Source: a virus. Taken from it: a DNA stretch of 27,444 nucleotides. Made by a program: the position numbers and the translations under genes. The notes beneath the pieces are model-generated. The model worked only from the letters and a program-made list of their open reading frames with translations. It was not told where the DNA came from and searched no databases. How positions within the stretch are numbered: position 1 is the stretch's first letter; each line of letters starts with the position of its first letter. Below are positions 13,460 to 19,538 of the stretch, in pieces. Location: IMG/VR virus record IMGVR_UViG_3300042691_050159, positions 1 to 27,444 of that record; one strand, 5' to 3'.

Positions 13460-14392
13460 ATGGCAAGTCTTGTTAACATAAGCGTCCCCAATATTGTATC
13501 CGACATCTCGACGTACAACCGTGTCGAAATTGGCCGTGCCGACAACGAGACGGATGCTACGTCGAGAACGGGTACCTGGAGCTCAATTGGCTACCAAACA
13601 TTAGTGGCAAATGTTGGTGCATACGACTATACAGACAATGACGGCACGTCCGTCTCCTGGTATTCCTACCGGCTTAATAACAGCAGCACCGGAGCAAACG
13701 GCTCATACTCGACCCCAGCCCCTGGCCGTCATTTCGGCTACCTTGGCGTTGCAGAGTTCCGTGAATACGAACTAGGCGACCTAACCAACCCAGATGGAAG
13801 CGAAATTACAGACAACAAAATTCGTCAAATTATTAAGGTTGCAAGCTCCTTGGTTGATTCCTATGTTGGCTATACATTCGACCACCGGAGCTCGACAGAG
13901 AAGCATAGGTGGGATCAGAAAACCCGCAGAATCTACCCGGTCCATCGTTCGATTATTTCCGTCGAGGCTGTTCGTATTTACGTTAGCGCCCAGCAGTCTG
14001 CGGCCTTTACAGTCAATGACATTTTTATCAATTCAGATCGTGGCTATGTTGAAATCACCTCGCTTGCAAACGTTACCTATTCGCTATTCCCGGCCATTGT
14101 TGCCCTTGGCATGATTGAGCCAGTTGCACAGATCACGTACACGCACGGAGCGTCGGTCCCTCCGCAAGATATTAAGGATGCCACGGCGCTTATTGCCGTT
14201 GAGCTCCTGGCCCGGGATAGCCTGGCAAAGCAGGGCCTGCAGTCCATCAGCCGCCTTCGCGTTGGCGAAATGGAGATCTACACCAATGAGTCGGGACAAG
14301 GAGGCTCGCGCGTCAAGCGAGACCCATCAGCCGCCATTCCACTTGCAGCAACAATGCTTCTCGATCAATACATTAGGCCGGTGATCAAATGA
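13460..14392 (+). CDS. head-tail connector with N-terminal Ig/Fn3-like domain
   Basis: The 310-aa protein has two parts. Residues 1 to about 90 are a beta-rich Ig/fibronectin-III-like domain (Arg-Val-Glu-Ile-Gly-Arg, Trp-Ser-Ser-Ile, Asp-Tyr-Thr-Asp-Asn-Asp, Tyr-Ser-Tyr-Arg-Leu). Residues about 95-310 resemble gp6-type head-tail adaptors that dock under the portal: a helical start (Asp-Asn-Lys-Ile-Arg-Gln-Ile-Ile-Lys-Val-Ala-Ser), a beta insertion, and a long C-terminal helical stretch. It is the first of three coupled neck genes; the next one starts in an ATGA overlap. The Ig-like part is an add-on relative to typical adaptors and may be displayed near the neck. Confidence 0.78.
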   Translation: MASLVNISVPNIVSDISTYNRVEIGRADNETDATSRTGTWSSIGYQTLVANVGAYDYTDNDGTSVSWYSYRLNNSSTGANGSYSTPAPGRHFGYLGVAEFREYELGDLTNPDGSEITDNKIRQIIKVASSLVDSYVGYTFDHRSSTEKHRWDQKTRRIYPVHRSIISVEAVRIYVSAQQSAAFTVNDIFINSDRGYVEITSLANVTYSLFPAIVALGMIEPVAQITYTHGASVPPQDIKDATALIAVELLARDSLAKQGLQSISRLRVGEMEIYTNESGQGGSRVKRDPSAAIPLAATMLLDQYIRPVIK

Positions 14393-14712
14393 TTCCTGGA
14401 TTCAACAAGGTCATCTCCCTCACCAGGCCAGGACTGACGGGCCAAGACGAGATTGGCAGCCCAGTCATTACAAACGCAGCTGTTTGGACAAAGAACGGCC
14501 ACTACCAGCAAGCGTACCATCAGGAAAACATTGGCCCAGCCGGACGGTCCGTTAAAGACGTATACAAGTTCTGGCTCCCCTTTGCTAGGGGTGAATACCG
14601 GCCCCAAGTCAACGATATCCTTTCGGTCGATGGGAAAAGCTTTGCTGTGGTAGAAATTGGCCAGGAAGCGATGAACCACCACCTACTTGTTGTAGCCAGG
14701 ATTACTGAATAA
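14389..14712 (+). CDS. head-tail stopper-like neck protein, 107 aa
   Basis: The start is coupled to the connector gene by ATGA. The 107-aa length, beta-rich pattern and order match phage head-closure (stopper) proteins that sit between adaptor and tail. The ending Asp-Gly-Lys-Ser-Phe-Ala-Val-Val-Glu-Ile-Gly is typical of these small beta-barrel proteins. It is assigned mainly from synteny (portal, adaptor, stopper, tail completion) and fold-like pattern rather than a signature residue set, so the exact family name is uncertain. Confidence 0.7.
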   Translation: MIPGFNKVISLTRPGLTGQDEIGSPVITNAAVWTKNGHYQQAYHQENIGPAGRSVKDVYKFWLPFARGEYRPQVNDILSVDGKSFAVVEIGQEAMNHHLLVVARITE

Positions 14713-14713
14713 C

Positions 14714-15397
14714 ATGGCAAAGGGTCAGGTTACCTTTAATATCAAATCGGCAGAGGAAAGCCTAAGGAACGTTAGGAAGATTCTCACGGAGTCAACAAAA
14801 GAGCTAGAACCCGCATTTTCGGGGGCCGCCGTCAAGATCGTTACCGATGCGGTTTATGGTGGGCCTTCAAGCCTTGCCGGAATGGCGTCCGACCTTGCCC
14901 CGGTTGACACTGGCGCATTGGTTGCCGGTCTTGAGTCGCCAGACTCCAATGAGTCGTTTGATAAGGGCAGAACATCGCAAAGCGTGTTCTCTGTTTCCCC
15001 TATGGGCAAGCGTGGCGTTCAATATGTTTCCGTTACATATGGCACAGACCCGACGGACAAAGACGGAATACCTTACGCTGAGGCCGCGCCTGGCGACTTT
15101 CTTTCTGCCCCAGCAGCAAAATTTCGCGGTCAAATGCAATCCATTGGCAACGAAATCTCTCGATCTATTGCAGCGATTATCGCGTCAAACCTAAAAGTTG
15201 CCACGGCTAAGGGCGGCGGATACGTTCCGGCTAAAACAAAGCTAAGCACCTGGAGCGTAGTGAAGCTTATAGAAAAGTTTGGGACCGCGCCCATTGAATC
15301 GGCCAGTGGCCGTGGTTACGGCTACCGAAAGCTTGCATCAATGTCGCGGTCCCGGTACCGGCGCATTATGCGCGAGCGACGTTCCCGACTTAAGTAA
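14714..15397 (+). CDS. HK97 gp10-like neck/tail-completion protein
   Basis: The gene starts one base after the previous stop. The 227-aa protein opens with an amphipathic helix (Ser-Ala-Glu-Glu-Ser-Leu-Arg-Asn-Val-Arg-Lys). It contains Ala-Pro-Val-Asp-Thr-Gly-Ala-Leu near 68-75, the hallmark of HK97 gp10-type proteins, followed by the usual Tyr-Val-Ser-Val-Thr-Tyr-Gly-Thr strand. The C-terminal 25 residues are extremely Arg/Ser-rich, ending Arg-Arg-Ser-Arg-Leu-Lys, a possible DNA or capsid contact. Its stop codon overlaps the stop of the convergent metallophosphoesterase gene by eight bases. Confidence 0.78.
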   Translation: MAKGQVTFNIKSAEESLRNVRKILTESTKELEPAFSGAAVKIVTDAVYGGPSSLAGMASDLAPVDTGALVAGLESPDSNESFDKGRTSQSVFSVSPMGKRGVQYVSVTYGTDPTDKDGIPYAEAAPGDFLSAPAAKFRGQMQSIGNEISRSIAAIIASNLKVATAKGGGYVPAKTKLSTWSVVKLIEKFGTAPIESASGRGYGYRKLASMSRSRYRRIMRERRSRLK

Positions 15398-15401
15398 GTC
15401 G
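15386..15401. repeat. palindrome spanning two convergent stop codons
   Basis: CGACTTA and TAAGTCG (15386-15392 and 15395-15401) are perfect inverted repeats separated by AG. The rightward stop TAA (15395-15397) and the leftward stop TAA (15392-15390) both lie in the arms. As RNA it gives a 6-bp stem with a 4-nt loop on either strand. No U-tract follows on either side, so any terminator effect would be weak. Confidence 0.6.
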
Positions 15402-16658
15402 AATCAAATACTCAGCGGTAACGCCCTCTGGGTGCTGGAACAACAACCACTGGCATGGTTCGCCAGCAGATGCAAGCTGCTCCTGAGCGTAGGTATTCGA
15501 GCTTTCGGTCGAACCGCCGCTCCAGTGCGTAATCCCGTTAAGGTACATCCTGGTTGGGGTGTGGAAGTGACCAGCAGCGCTATAGTCAAATGGCGCAACC
15601 GTCATATTCCATCCCTGAAGCTTCTTGCCGAAGCCATACCAGGGGAATCCGGCAAAGCCGCCAGAAACCTGATCGCCGTGGAAGAGGAACCAGGTCTTTC
15701 CCTTAACCTCATCCGTCGCAAACCAGGCGCGCTCGCCCTTTGAGAGCGTCTCTACCCACTCTACGTTCTTCTGATCCTTGACGAGCATTGACGCAATTCG
15801 ATACATCATTGCATCGGCATTGGATTCTGGGTGGAACGTGCCGCGTCGGCCAAGTCGACCGTGGTTGCCAATGACACCCACAACCCTGACCTGCTCAAAC
15901 GCCCCGGCAAGCTTTCGGATAAGCCCGGCCAGGATCTCTCCGCCATGAAACACCTGATTATAGAGAGAGGCGTCAACAAGGTGAGCCTGACCGGGGAAAA
16001 TATCTTCTCCCTCAATAAGGTCGCCAAGAAGATACACGCGGATCTCTCTTACCGGATGCGCCTTGCGCTGAATGTCGACCAGCTTCTGCACTTTCTCTGC
16101 AAGCTGCAGGATGCGATCCGCGCAGACCTCAGAATTGTACGTTGGCGTGATCTTTCCAAGCTGCCAATCTGAAAGTAAAAGAATGGCGGTTTCGTCATCC
16201 TCTTGGCGCTTGTCTGCCTTTGGAGAGGCTACCGGCTTAATATTCATTGCTGCCGCCGCCTCTCGTGCGGCCTGATAGACAGCCTCAATCAGCTCGCGCT
16301 TTTCAAGGTCCTTGTCTTCCAGCTTGCGAAGCGCCTTGCGATGAGCAGCTTTAAGTCGCTCAATCTCAGAGGTTGCTTCGTACGCCGTAACTTCTCGCTC
16401 GGCAATAGAGCTAATGATGTCAACGTTTTTTGACATTGTTACCTTTTCTCGCAACGTCCCGGGAATTACAGAAGGCTTGCGCCCGTTTGTAATCCTTCGA
16501 TCAATGAACGTGCGCTGACCATTTAAAAGCCGACCGCGCTGAATGGAGTAGGAATTTAGGCTGCGATCTGGGTAGATGGCAACAAAATCCTTATACTCAA
16601 GGCGCAGGACGTCTTTTTTCTCTTCGGTTGTCCAGGCTCGGTATGAAGATGTAGCCAC
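15390..16658 (-). CDS. metallophosphoesterase, 422 aa
   Basis: A calcineurin-like phosphoesterase core is clear. Ser-Asp164-Trp-Gln166 takes the place of the usual D-x-H, followed by Gly-Asp213, Gly-Asn265-His266, His327 in Phe-His-Gly-Asp, and Gly-His364-Phe-His366. These are the ordered metal ligands of the family. About 150 residues precede the core: a Myb/SANT-like opening (Trp-Thr-Thr-Glu-Glu), then a charged helical region (85-140). The GTG start is five bases after the H1-like gene. An internal ATG at 16436 has a better Shine-Dalgarno (AAAGG) and may give a 348-aa form. It runs against the surrounding structural genes. Family members act as nucleases or phosphatases; the substrate here is unknown. 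Confidence 0.85.
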   Translation of the reverse strand: MATSSYRAWTTEEKKDVLRLEYKDFVAIYPDRSLNSYSIQRGRLLNGQRTFIDRRITNGRKPSVIPGTLREKVTMSKNVDIISSIAEREVTAYEATSEIERLKAAHRKALRKLEDKDLEKRELIEAVYQAAREAAAAMNIKPVASPKADKRQEDDETAILLLSDWQLGKITPTYNSEVCADRILQLAEKVQKLVDIQRKAHPVREIRVYLLGDLIEGEDIFPGQAHLVDASLYNQVFHGGEILAGLIRKLAGAFEQVRVVGVIGNHGRLGRRGTFHPESNADAMMYRIASMLVKDQKNVEWVETLSKGERAWFATDEVKGKTWFLFHGDQVSGGFAGFPWYGFGKKLQGWNMTVAPFDYSAAGHFHTPTRMYLNGITHWSGGSTESSNTYAQEQLASAGEPCQWLLFQHPEGVTAEYLIRLT

Positions 16659-16663
16659 GGTGA

Positions 16664-16822
16664 CTACTTCTTAGCTGCTGGAGCCTTGGCCGCGACAGCC
16701 TTCTTGGCGGTTGCCTCGACCTTCTTGGCAGCCGCCTTCTTGGCCACAGGCTTCTTTGCCTTTGGGGCCGGCTTGCTCTTCTTTGCGCCAAAAATGCCCT
16801 TGAGAGTATTTACAAAGCTCAT
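16664..16822 (-). CDS. histone-H1-like Lys/Ala-rich peptide, 52 aa
   Basis: A short frame begins with a hydrophobic leader (Ser-Phe-Val-Asn-Thr-Leu-Lys-Gly-Ile-Phe-Gly) and then becomes almost pure Lys/Ala/Pro/Val, with Ala-Lys-Lys units repeated six times (Lys-Lys at 14, 23, 28, 33, 40 and 51). This is the composition of histone-H1 tails and of bacterial H1-like nucleoid proteins. AAAGG lies about 8 nt before the ATG. A good TATGCT -10 box is about 50 nt upstream. It is the first gene of the two-gene leftward cassette. It would be expected to bind DNA through charge alone; whether it acts in compaction, packaging or host takeover is unknown. Confidence 0.75.
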   Translation of the reverse strand: MSFVNTLKGIFGAKKSKPAPKAKKPVAKKAAAKKVEATAKKAVAAKAPAAKK

Positions 16823-16872
16823 GTTCCTAACCTTTCTGTGTTCAAGAACCAGGCGTTTGCCTGGCTATTGCC

Positions 16873-16878
16873 AGCATA
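16873..16878 (-). promoter_or_regulatory. -10 box for the H1-like/metallophosphoesterase cassette
   Basis: The minus strand reads TGTGTGGTATGCTGG, with TATGCT a near-consensus -10 hexamer at 16878-16873. Transcription would start near 16866, leaving a leader of about 44 nt before the ATG at 16822. No strong -35 is seen; TTGGGC lies upstream with a 19-bp spacer. Confidence 0.5.
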
Positions 16879-16954
16879 CCACACAAATCGAAGCTACGCC
16901 CAAATCTGTGTGGTCGCAGATCAAAAAAAGATAGATTTTTTCTATCTAACAACA

Positions 16955-16960
16955 TACTAT
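16955..16960 (+). promoter_or_regulatory. TACTAT -10 box for the tail operon
   Basis: The plus strand reads CATACTATCAGAAGT then ATG at 16968. The hexamer is followed by seven bases before the start codon, and no Shine-Dalgarno precedes it. This again fits a leaderless start and restarts rightward transcription beyond the inserted leftward cassette. Confidence 0.5.
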
Positions 16961-16967
16961 CAGAAGT

Positions 16968-17366
16968 ATGAATGGCGTGTACGAGACCTTTTTCAGCACC
17001 CTTGGCGGCGACGCAACCCTGCAAACCTTGCTGGGGGGCACGGCCACGGATAAAAAGGTCTACCCAATCAATTTTACGGGAAAAAGCGGCGCGCCGGCGA
17101 TCCGGGTAGCCATTCTGGGAGGCGGAAGCGATGTCCAGTTTGGCATTGACCGCCCGATTGTGGACCTTGTCATTGTGAGCAAATTGAGCGCCGCAGAGAT
17201 TAATACTATTGGCAACCGGGTCGATGTGTTGCTTAATAGGAAACGACTTGCGGGTCCGGGCGGGGTTGTTCTCCACCTATCCCATAAAGTTGCGCAACGG
17301 GACTTTTTCGATGACCCAAGCTTGGAATACCGGCGTGTGATCCGGTACAGCGTCATCAAAACATAA
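16968..17366 (+). CDS. tail terminator-like protein, 132 aa
   Basis: The 132-aa length and the position just before the tail-tube genes match phage tail terminators, which cap the tube when its length is reached. The pattern is an N-terminal helix, Val-Tyr-Pro-Ile-Asn-Phe, and the strand Ala-Pro-Ala-Ile-Arg-Val-Ala. Asp-Leu-Val-Ile-Val-Ser and an Arg-Val-Asp-Val-Leu-Leu-Asn helix follow, which fits the alpha/beta fold of the family. Assignment rests on synteny and pattern, not on a specific motif. Expression probably starts from the TACTAT box directly upstream. Confidence 0.68.
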   Translation: MNGVYETFFSTLGGDATLQTLLGGTATDKKVYPINFTGKSGAPAIRVAILGGGSDVQFGIDRPIVDLVIVSKLSAAEINTIGNRVDVLLNRKRLAGPGGVVLHLSHKVAQRDFFDDPSLEYRRVIRYSVIKT

Positions 17367-17378
17367 GGGAGAAAAAAC

Positions 17379-18041
17379 ATGCTTACACTTGGATCTGGTG
17401 TAGTCAAGGTGGCGTTCTGGAAGTCCGGAGCTGTCATCGGCACCGTTAGCACCAACTATTTTGGTAGCACGGTTGGTTATGGTAATACTGGCGAGCTTGT
17501 GACGGTTGGCGAAGTCGGCGGCGACGTTGAGTTCGACATTAACTTCCAGGAGCGCGAGTTCTATGGTCAGTCAAACTTCCCAATTGCCAAGGCGTTCTTC
17601 GGCGGCAAGGCCGATATCCGCGCTCGTGGCGTTGAAATTAACTGGGACAACGTGAAGAACCTCTTCCACGTTTCGCTCGGTGAGGGCACGGACCTTAGCT
17701 CAACCGCTTATGGTTATGCTCACGACGACTTTACCGGTGGCTCGTACTCGGTCAACTTTGACCCAGACGGCGGCCGCCCGAACGCCAGCATTGCAAACGT
17801 GACTGCCCTCATGGGCCTGCCACGACCGCTGTACGTTAAGTTTGAGCACATTCGCTCGGACGACCCTTCAAAGTCGGTGATTATTCACCTACCGAAGGCA
17901 TACAGCATGCAGCTCATGATGCCGTTCACCCGTGAAGACATTGCCCGACAGGACATTGACTTCTCGGCTGTTGTTGACCGCGATTGCCTCACGACCGCTG
18001 CGGGCGCTAAGACCCCGGCTGTTGTGTTGATCTCGGCCTAA
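17379..18041 (+). CDS. tail tube protein paralog 1
   Basis: The 220-aa protein opens Met-Leu-Thr-Leu-Gly-Ser-Gly and contains Gly-Gly-Asp-Val-Glu-Phe-Asp-Ile-Asn-Phe-Gln-Glu-Arg-Glu-Phe-Tyr-Gly. Near the end is Arg-Ser-Asp-Asp-Pro-Ser-Lys-Ser-Val, then Pro-Phe-Thr-Arg-Glu-Asp-Ile. All of these recur in the next gene, so the two are clear paralogs. Length, beta-rich pattern and location between tail terminator and assembly chaperones point to the major tail (tube) protein. GGGAG lies seven bases before the ATG. This copy lacks the Ig-like insertion and may be the basic tube subunit, while the second copy carries the exposed domain. Which is more abundant in virions cannot be told from sequence. 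Confidence 0.8.
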   Translation: MLTLGSGVVKVAFWKSGAVIGTVSTNYFGSTVGYGNTGELVTVGEVGGDVEFDINFQEREFYGQSNFPIAKAFFGGKADIRARGVEINWDNVKNLFHVSLGEGTDLSSTAYGYAHDDFTGGSYSVNFDPDGGRPNASIANVTALMGLPRPLYVKFEHIRSDDPSKSVIIHLPKAYSMQLMMPFTREDIARQDIDFSAVVDRDCLTTAAGAKTPAVVLISA

Positions 18042-18065
18042 TAGAAAATATAGGGGGTTACGAAC

Positions 18066-18920
18066 ATGTTTACACTTGGTAGCGGCCGGCTCCAGATCGG
18101 TACTTGGATTTCCGGTGGTCTTTATACTCAGGTTGCGGGCGTCGCCGTAACCCCCTCAACTGCTAGTGGCTCCGTCCCGGCTGGCACGTACTACGTACGT
18201 GTCGCCGGGCGGAATGCCGCTGGCACGGCAACCCCGTCGGCCCCGCTGACGGCGGTGCTCACGGCAACCGGGAAGCTTGATGTTTCCTGGACCGCGCTTT
18301 CTGGCGCGGCAACATACGACGTGTATGTTGGAACCGTTTACAACTACGAATGGCTTCATACCAACACCGCTTCAACCACGGCCAGCATTACGGCTATTGT
18401 TGACCCAGCTGGCGTAGCTCTTGCTCAGTATCAGGGCATGCAGGACATTGGCGAAATTGGTGGCGACGTAGAGTTTGACATCTCCTTCCAGGAGCGTGAA
18501 TTCTACGGGCAGTACAACTTCCCTATTGCAAAGGCGCACTTTGGTGGTACATCCACAATCCGCGTTCGCGGCCTTGAGATGGACCCAATGCGCTTCTCGC
18601 GCCTCTTTAGCACAACTCTTGCACACAACGGCTCAACCAGCGTCTATCCAGGAACGTTGAACTTCCGCGAAAGCCTTAACTTCGGCACAGCGGCTGTCAA
18701 TCCTCTTGACTTGTCAATGCTCCGCAACCGACCGGTCCGCGCCGCGTTTACCCACACGCGCTCAGACGACCCGTCGAAGAGCGTGCAGATTACCGGCCAT
18801 AAGGTTTGCATCTATCAACACAACATTCCGTTTACACGCGAGGACATCATCAAGGTTGACCTTGAGTTCAACCTTCAGTATGATTCCAGCACGGCGCAAA
18901 TCGTGACAATCACGGCTTAA
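18066..18920 (+). CDS. tail tube protein paralog 2 with inserted Ig-like domain
   Basis: This protein (284 aa) shares the N-terminal Leu-Gly-Ser-Gly start, the Gly-Gly-Asp-Val-Glu-Phe-Asp block and the Arg-Ser-Asp-Asp-Pro-Ser-Lys-Ser-Val block with the preceding gene. Compared with it, about 100 extra residues lie between about positions 20 and 125. That insert reads as an Ig/fibronectin-like sandwich: Gly-Thr-Tyr-Tyr-Val-Arg-Val-Ala-Gly, Leu-Asp-Val-Ser-Trp, and Ala-Ala-Thr-Tyr-Asp-Val-Tyr-Val-Gly. Ig-like domains on tail-tube proteins are exposed on the tail surface and may help weak adsorption. A GGGGG motif precedes the ATG by eight bases. A small GC hairpin follows the gene before the chaperone pair. 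Confidence 0.82.
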   Translation: MFTLGSGRLQIGTWISGGLYTQVAGVAVTPSTASGSVPAGTYYVRVAGRNAAGTATPSAPLTAVLTATGKLDVSWTALSGAATYDVYVGTVYNYEWLHTNTASTTASITAIVDPAGVALAQYQGMQDIGEIGGDVEFDISFQEREFYGQYNFPIAKAHFGGTSTIRVRGLEMDPMRFSRLFSTTLAHNGSTSVYPGTLNFRESLNFGTAAVNPLDLSMLRNRPVRAAFTHTRSDDPSKSVQITGHKVCIYQHNIPFTREDIIKVDLEFNLQYDSSTAQIVTITA

Positions 18921-18940
18921 GACGCCGAGCTGTTAGCGGA

Positions 18941-18952
18941 CCCCCTCGGGGG
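18941..18952 (+). terminator. small GC hairpin after tail-tube genes, possible attenuator
   Basis: CCCCCTCGGGGG (18941-18952) can fold as CCCC-CTCG-GGGG. It lies in the 46-nt gap between the abundant tail-tube gene and the low-copy chaperone gene. No T-tract follows, so at most it would lower read-through or act as an mRNA end stabiliser. Confidence 0.35.
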
Positions 18953-18966
18953 CCAGGAGAGTTCAG

Positions 18967-19260
18967 ATGGCAACCCTTAATGAAGTACGCCCTACGCGCG
19001 TACTCACCCTCAATGACCTTGCGGATATTGAGGATAAGTTCGGAGGCCTTGACAAGGTCGACCTTACGAAGTTCACTGTACTTCGCTACATTCTGTGGCT
19101 TGTTCTCCGCAAGGATGACAAGAACCTGGATGAGCGTGCTGTGGGTGACAAGTTCTCGCTCGATACGATGCGCGATGAAATCGACAAGGTTCTTCGCTCA
19201 AGCGGCCTCATCGGCAACGATGAAGGTGGCGTTTCCGAGGGAAAAGCTCCGGAGGCGTAA
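18967..19260 (+). CDS. tail assembly chaperone, short form (G-like)
   Basis: The 97-aa protein lies between tail tube and tape measure, the fixed place of lambda G-type chaperones that hold the tape-measure protein during tail assembly. It is acidic and helical (Asp-Leu-Ala-Asp-Ile-Glu-Asp-Lys-Phe-Gly; Asp-Glu-Ile-Asp-Lys-Val-Leu). GGAG precedes the ATG. Near its 3' end, the slippery heptamer GGGAAAA at 19239-19245 is in the correct phase (G-GGA-AAA). Ribosomes that do not slip stop at the TAA ending at 19260. Confidence 0.85.
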   Translation: MATLNEVRPTRVLTLNDLADIEDKFGGLDKVDLTKFTVLRYILWLVLRKDDKNLDERAVGDKFSLDTMRDEIDKVLRSSGLIGNDEGGVSEGKAPEA

Positions 19261-19523
19261 GCTGGGGGGAGATCGACTGGGGGTCAATCATGGCGTCTTA
19301 TGCAGACGCTTTTGGTTACACCCCAGCCGAGTTCATGCAACTTACGCTTCCCCAACTCAATGCGTATGCAAAGTACGTTGAGAAGCGTGACGAAGCGTTA
19401 AAGGGCGAAACGAAAAACACCTCCGGCAAAAACAAGGCGAAGTTCGCCGACAGTTCTTCAGGGATGAAAAATATCGGATCCCTGGAGCAGATGATTTCGG
19501 TCTTCGGGAAGCCGGGGGCCTAG
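18967..19523 (+). CDS. tail assembly chaperone, frameshifted long form (GT-like)
   Basis: A -1 shift at GGGAAAA joins codons 18967-19245 to the frame 19245-19523, giving a 185-aa fusion. Directly after the slip the new frame reads Ser-Ser-Gly-Gly-Val-Ser-Trp-Gly-Glu-Ile-Asp-Trp-Gly, then Tyr-Ala-Asp-Ala-Phe-Gly-Tyr-Thr-Pro-Ala-Glu-Phe and Leu-Thr-Leu-Pro-Gln-Leu-Asn-Ala-Tyr. This is the typical T-domain pattern. The downstream frame has an ATG at 19290 but no Shine-Dalgarno there, so frameshifting is the better explanation. The long form would be made at a few percent and links tape measure to tube protein. Confidence 0.85.
19239..19245 (+). promoter_or_regulatory. programmed -1 frameshift slippery site GGGAAAA
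   Basis: The heptamer matches the X-XXY-YYZ rule, with the zero-frame codons GGA and AAA re-pairing as GGG and AAA. Lambda uses the closely related GGGAAAG at the same place. A downstream GC-rich stretch (CTCCGGAGG, 19247-19255) is self-complementary and could help stall the ribosome. Confidence 0.88.
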
Positions 19524-19538
19524 CGGGGGGTAAAGGCA

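Larger units (their letters stand above)
16823..16967. promoter_or_regulatory. divergent promoter region with three inverted repeats
   Basis: This 145-bp gap separates the leftward cassette from the rightward tail genes. It contains three perfect inverted repeats: CCAGGC-GTTT-GCCTGG (16849-16864), ACCACACA with TGTGTGGT (16878-16885 and 16907-16914), and AGATAG-ATTTTTT-CTATCT (16929-16947). The first sits at the predicted start of the leftward transcript and the second abuts its -10 box. The third lies where a -35 for the rightward promoter would be. The layout suggests regulated divergent transcription by a dimeric protein. Confidence 0.65.

Noticed and set aside
16686-16934. Rightward hydrophobic 82-codon frame (membrane-protein-like)
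   Set aside because: It is the antisense of the Lys/Ala-rich H1-like gene; AAG codons read backwards as CTT or TTC give Leu/Phe, creating false hydrophobicity.
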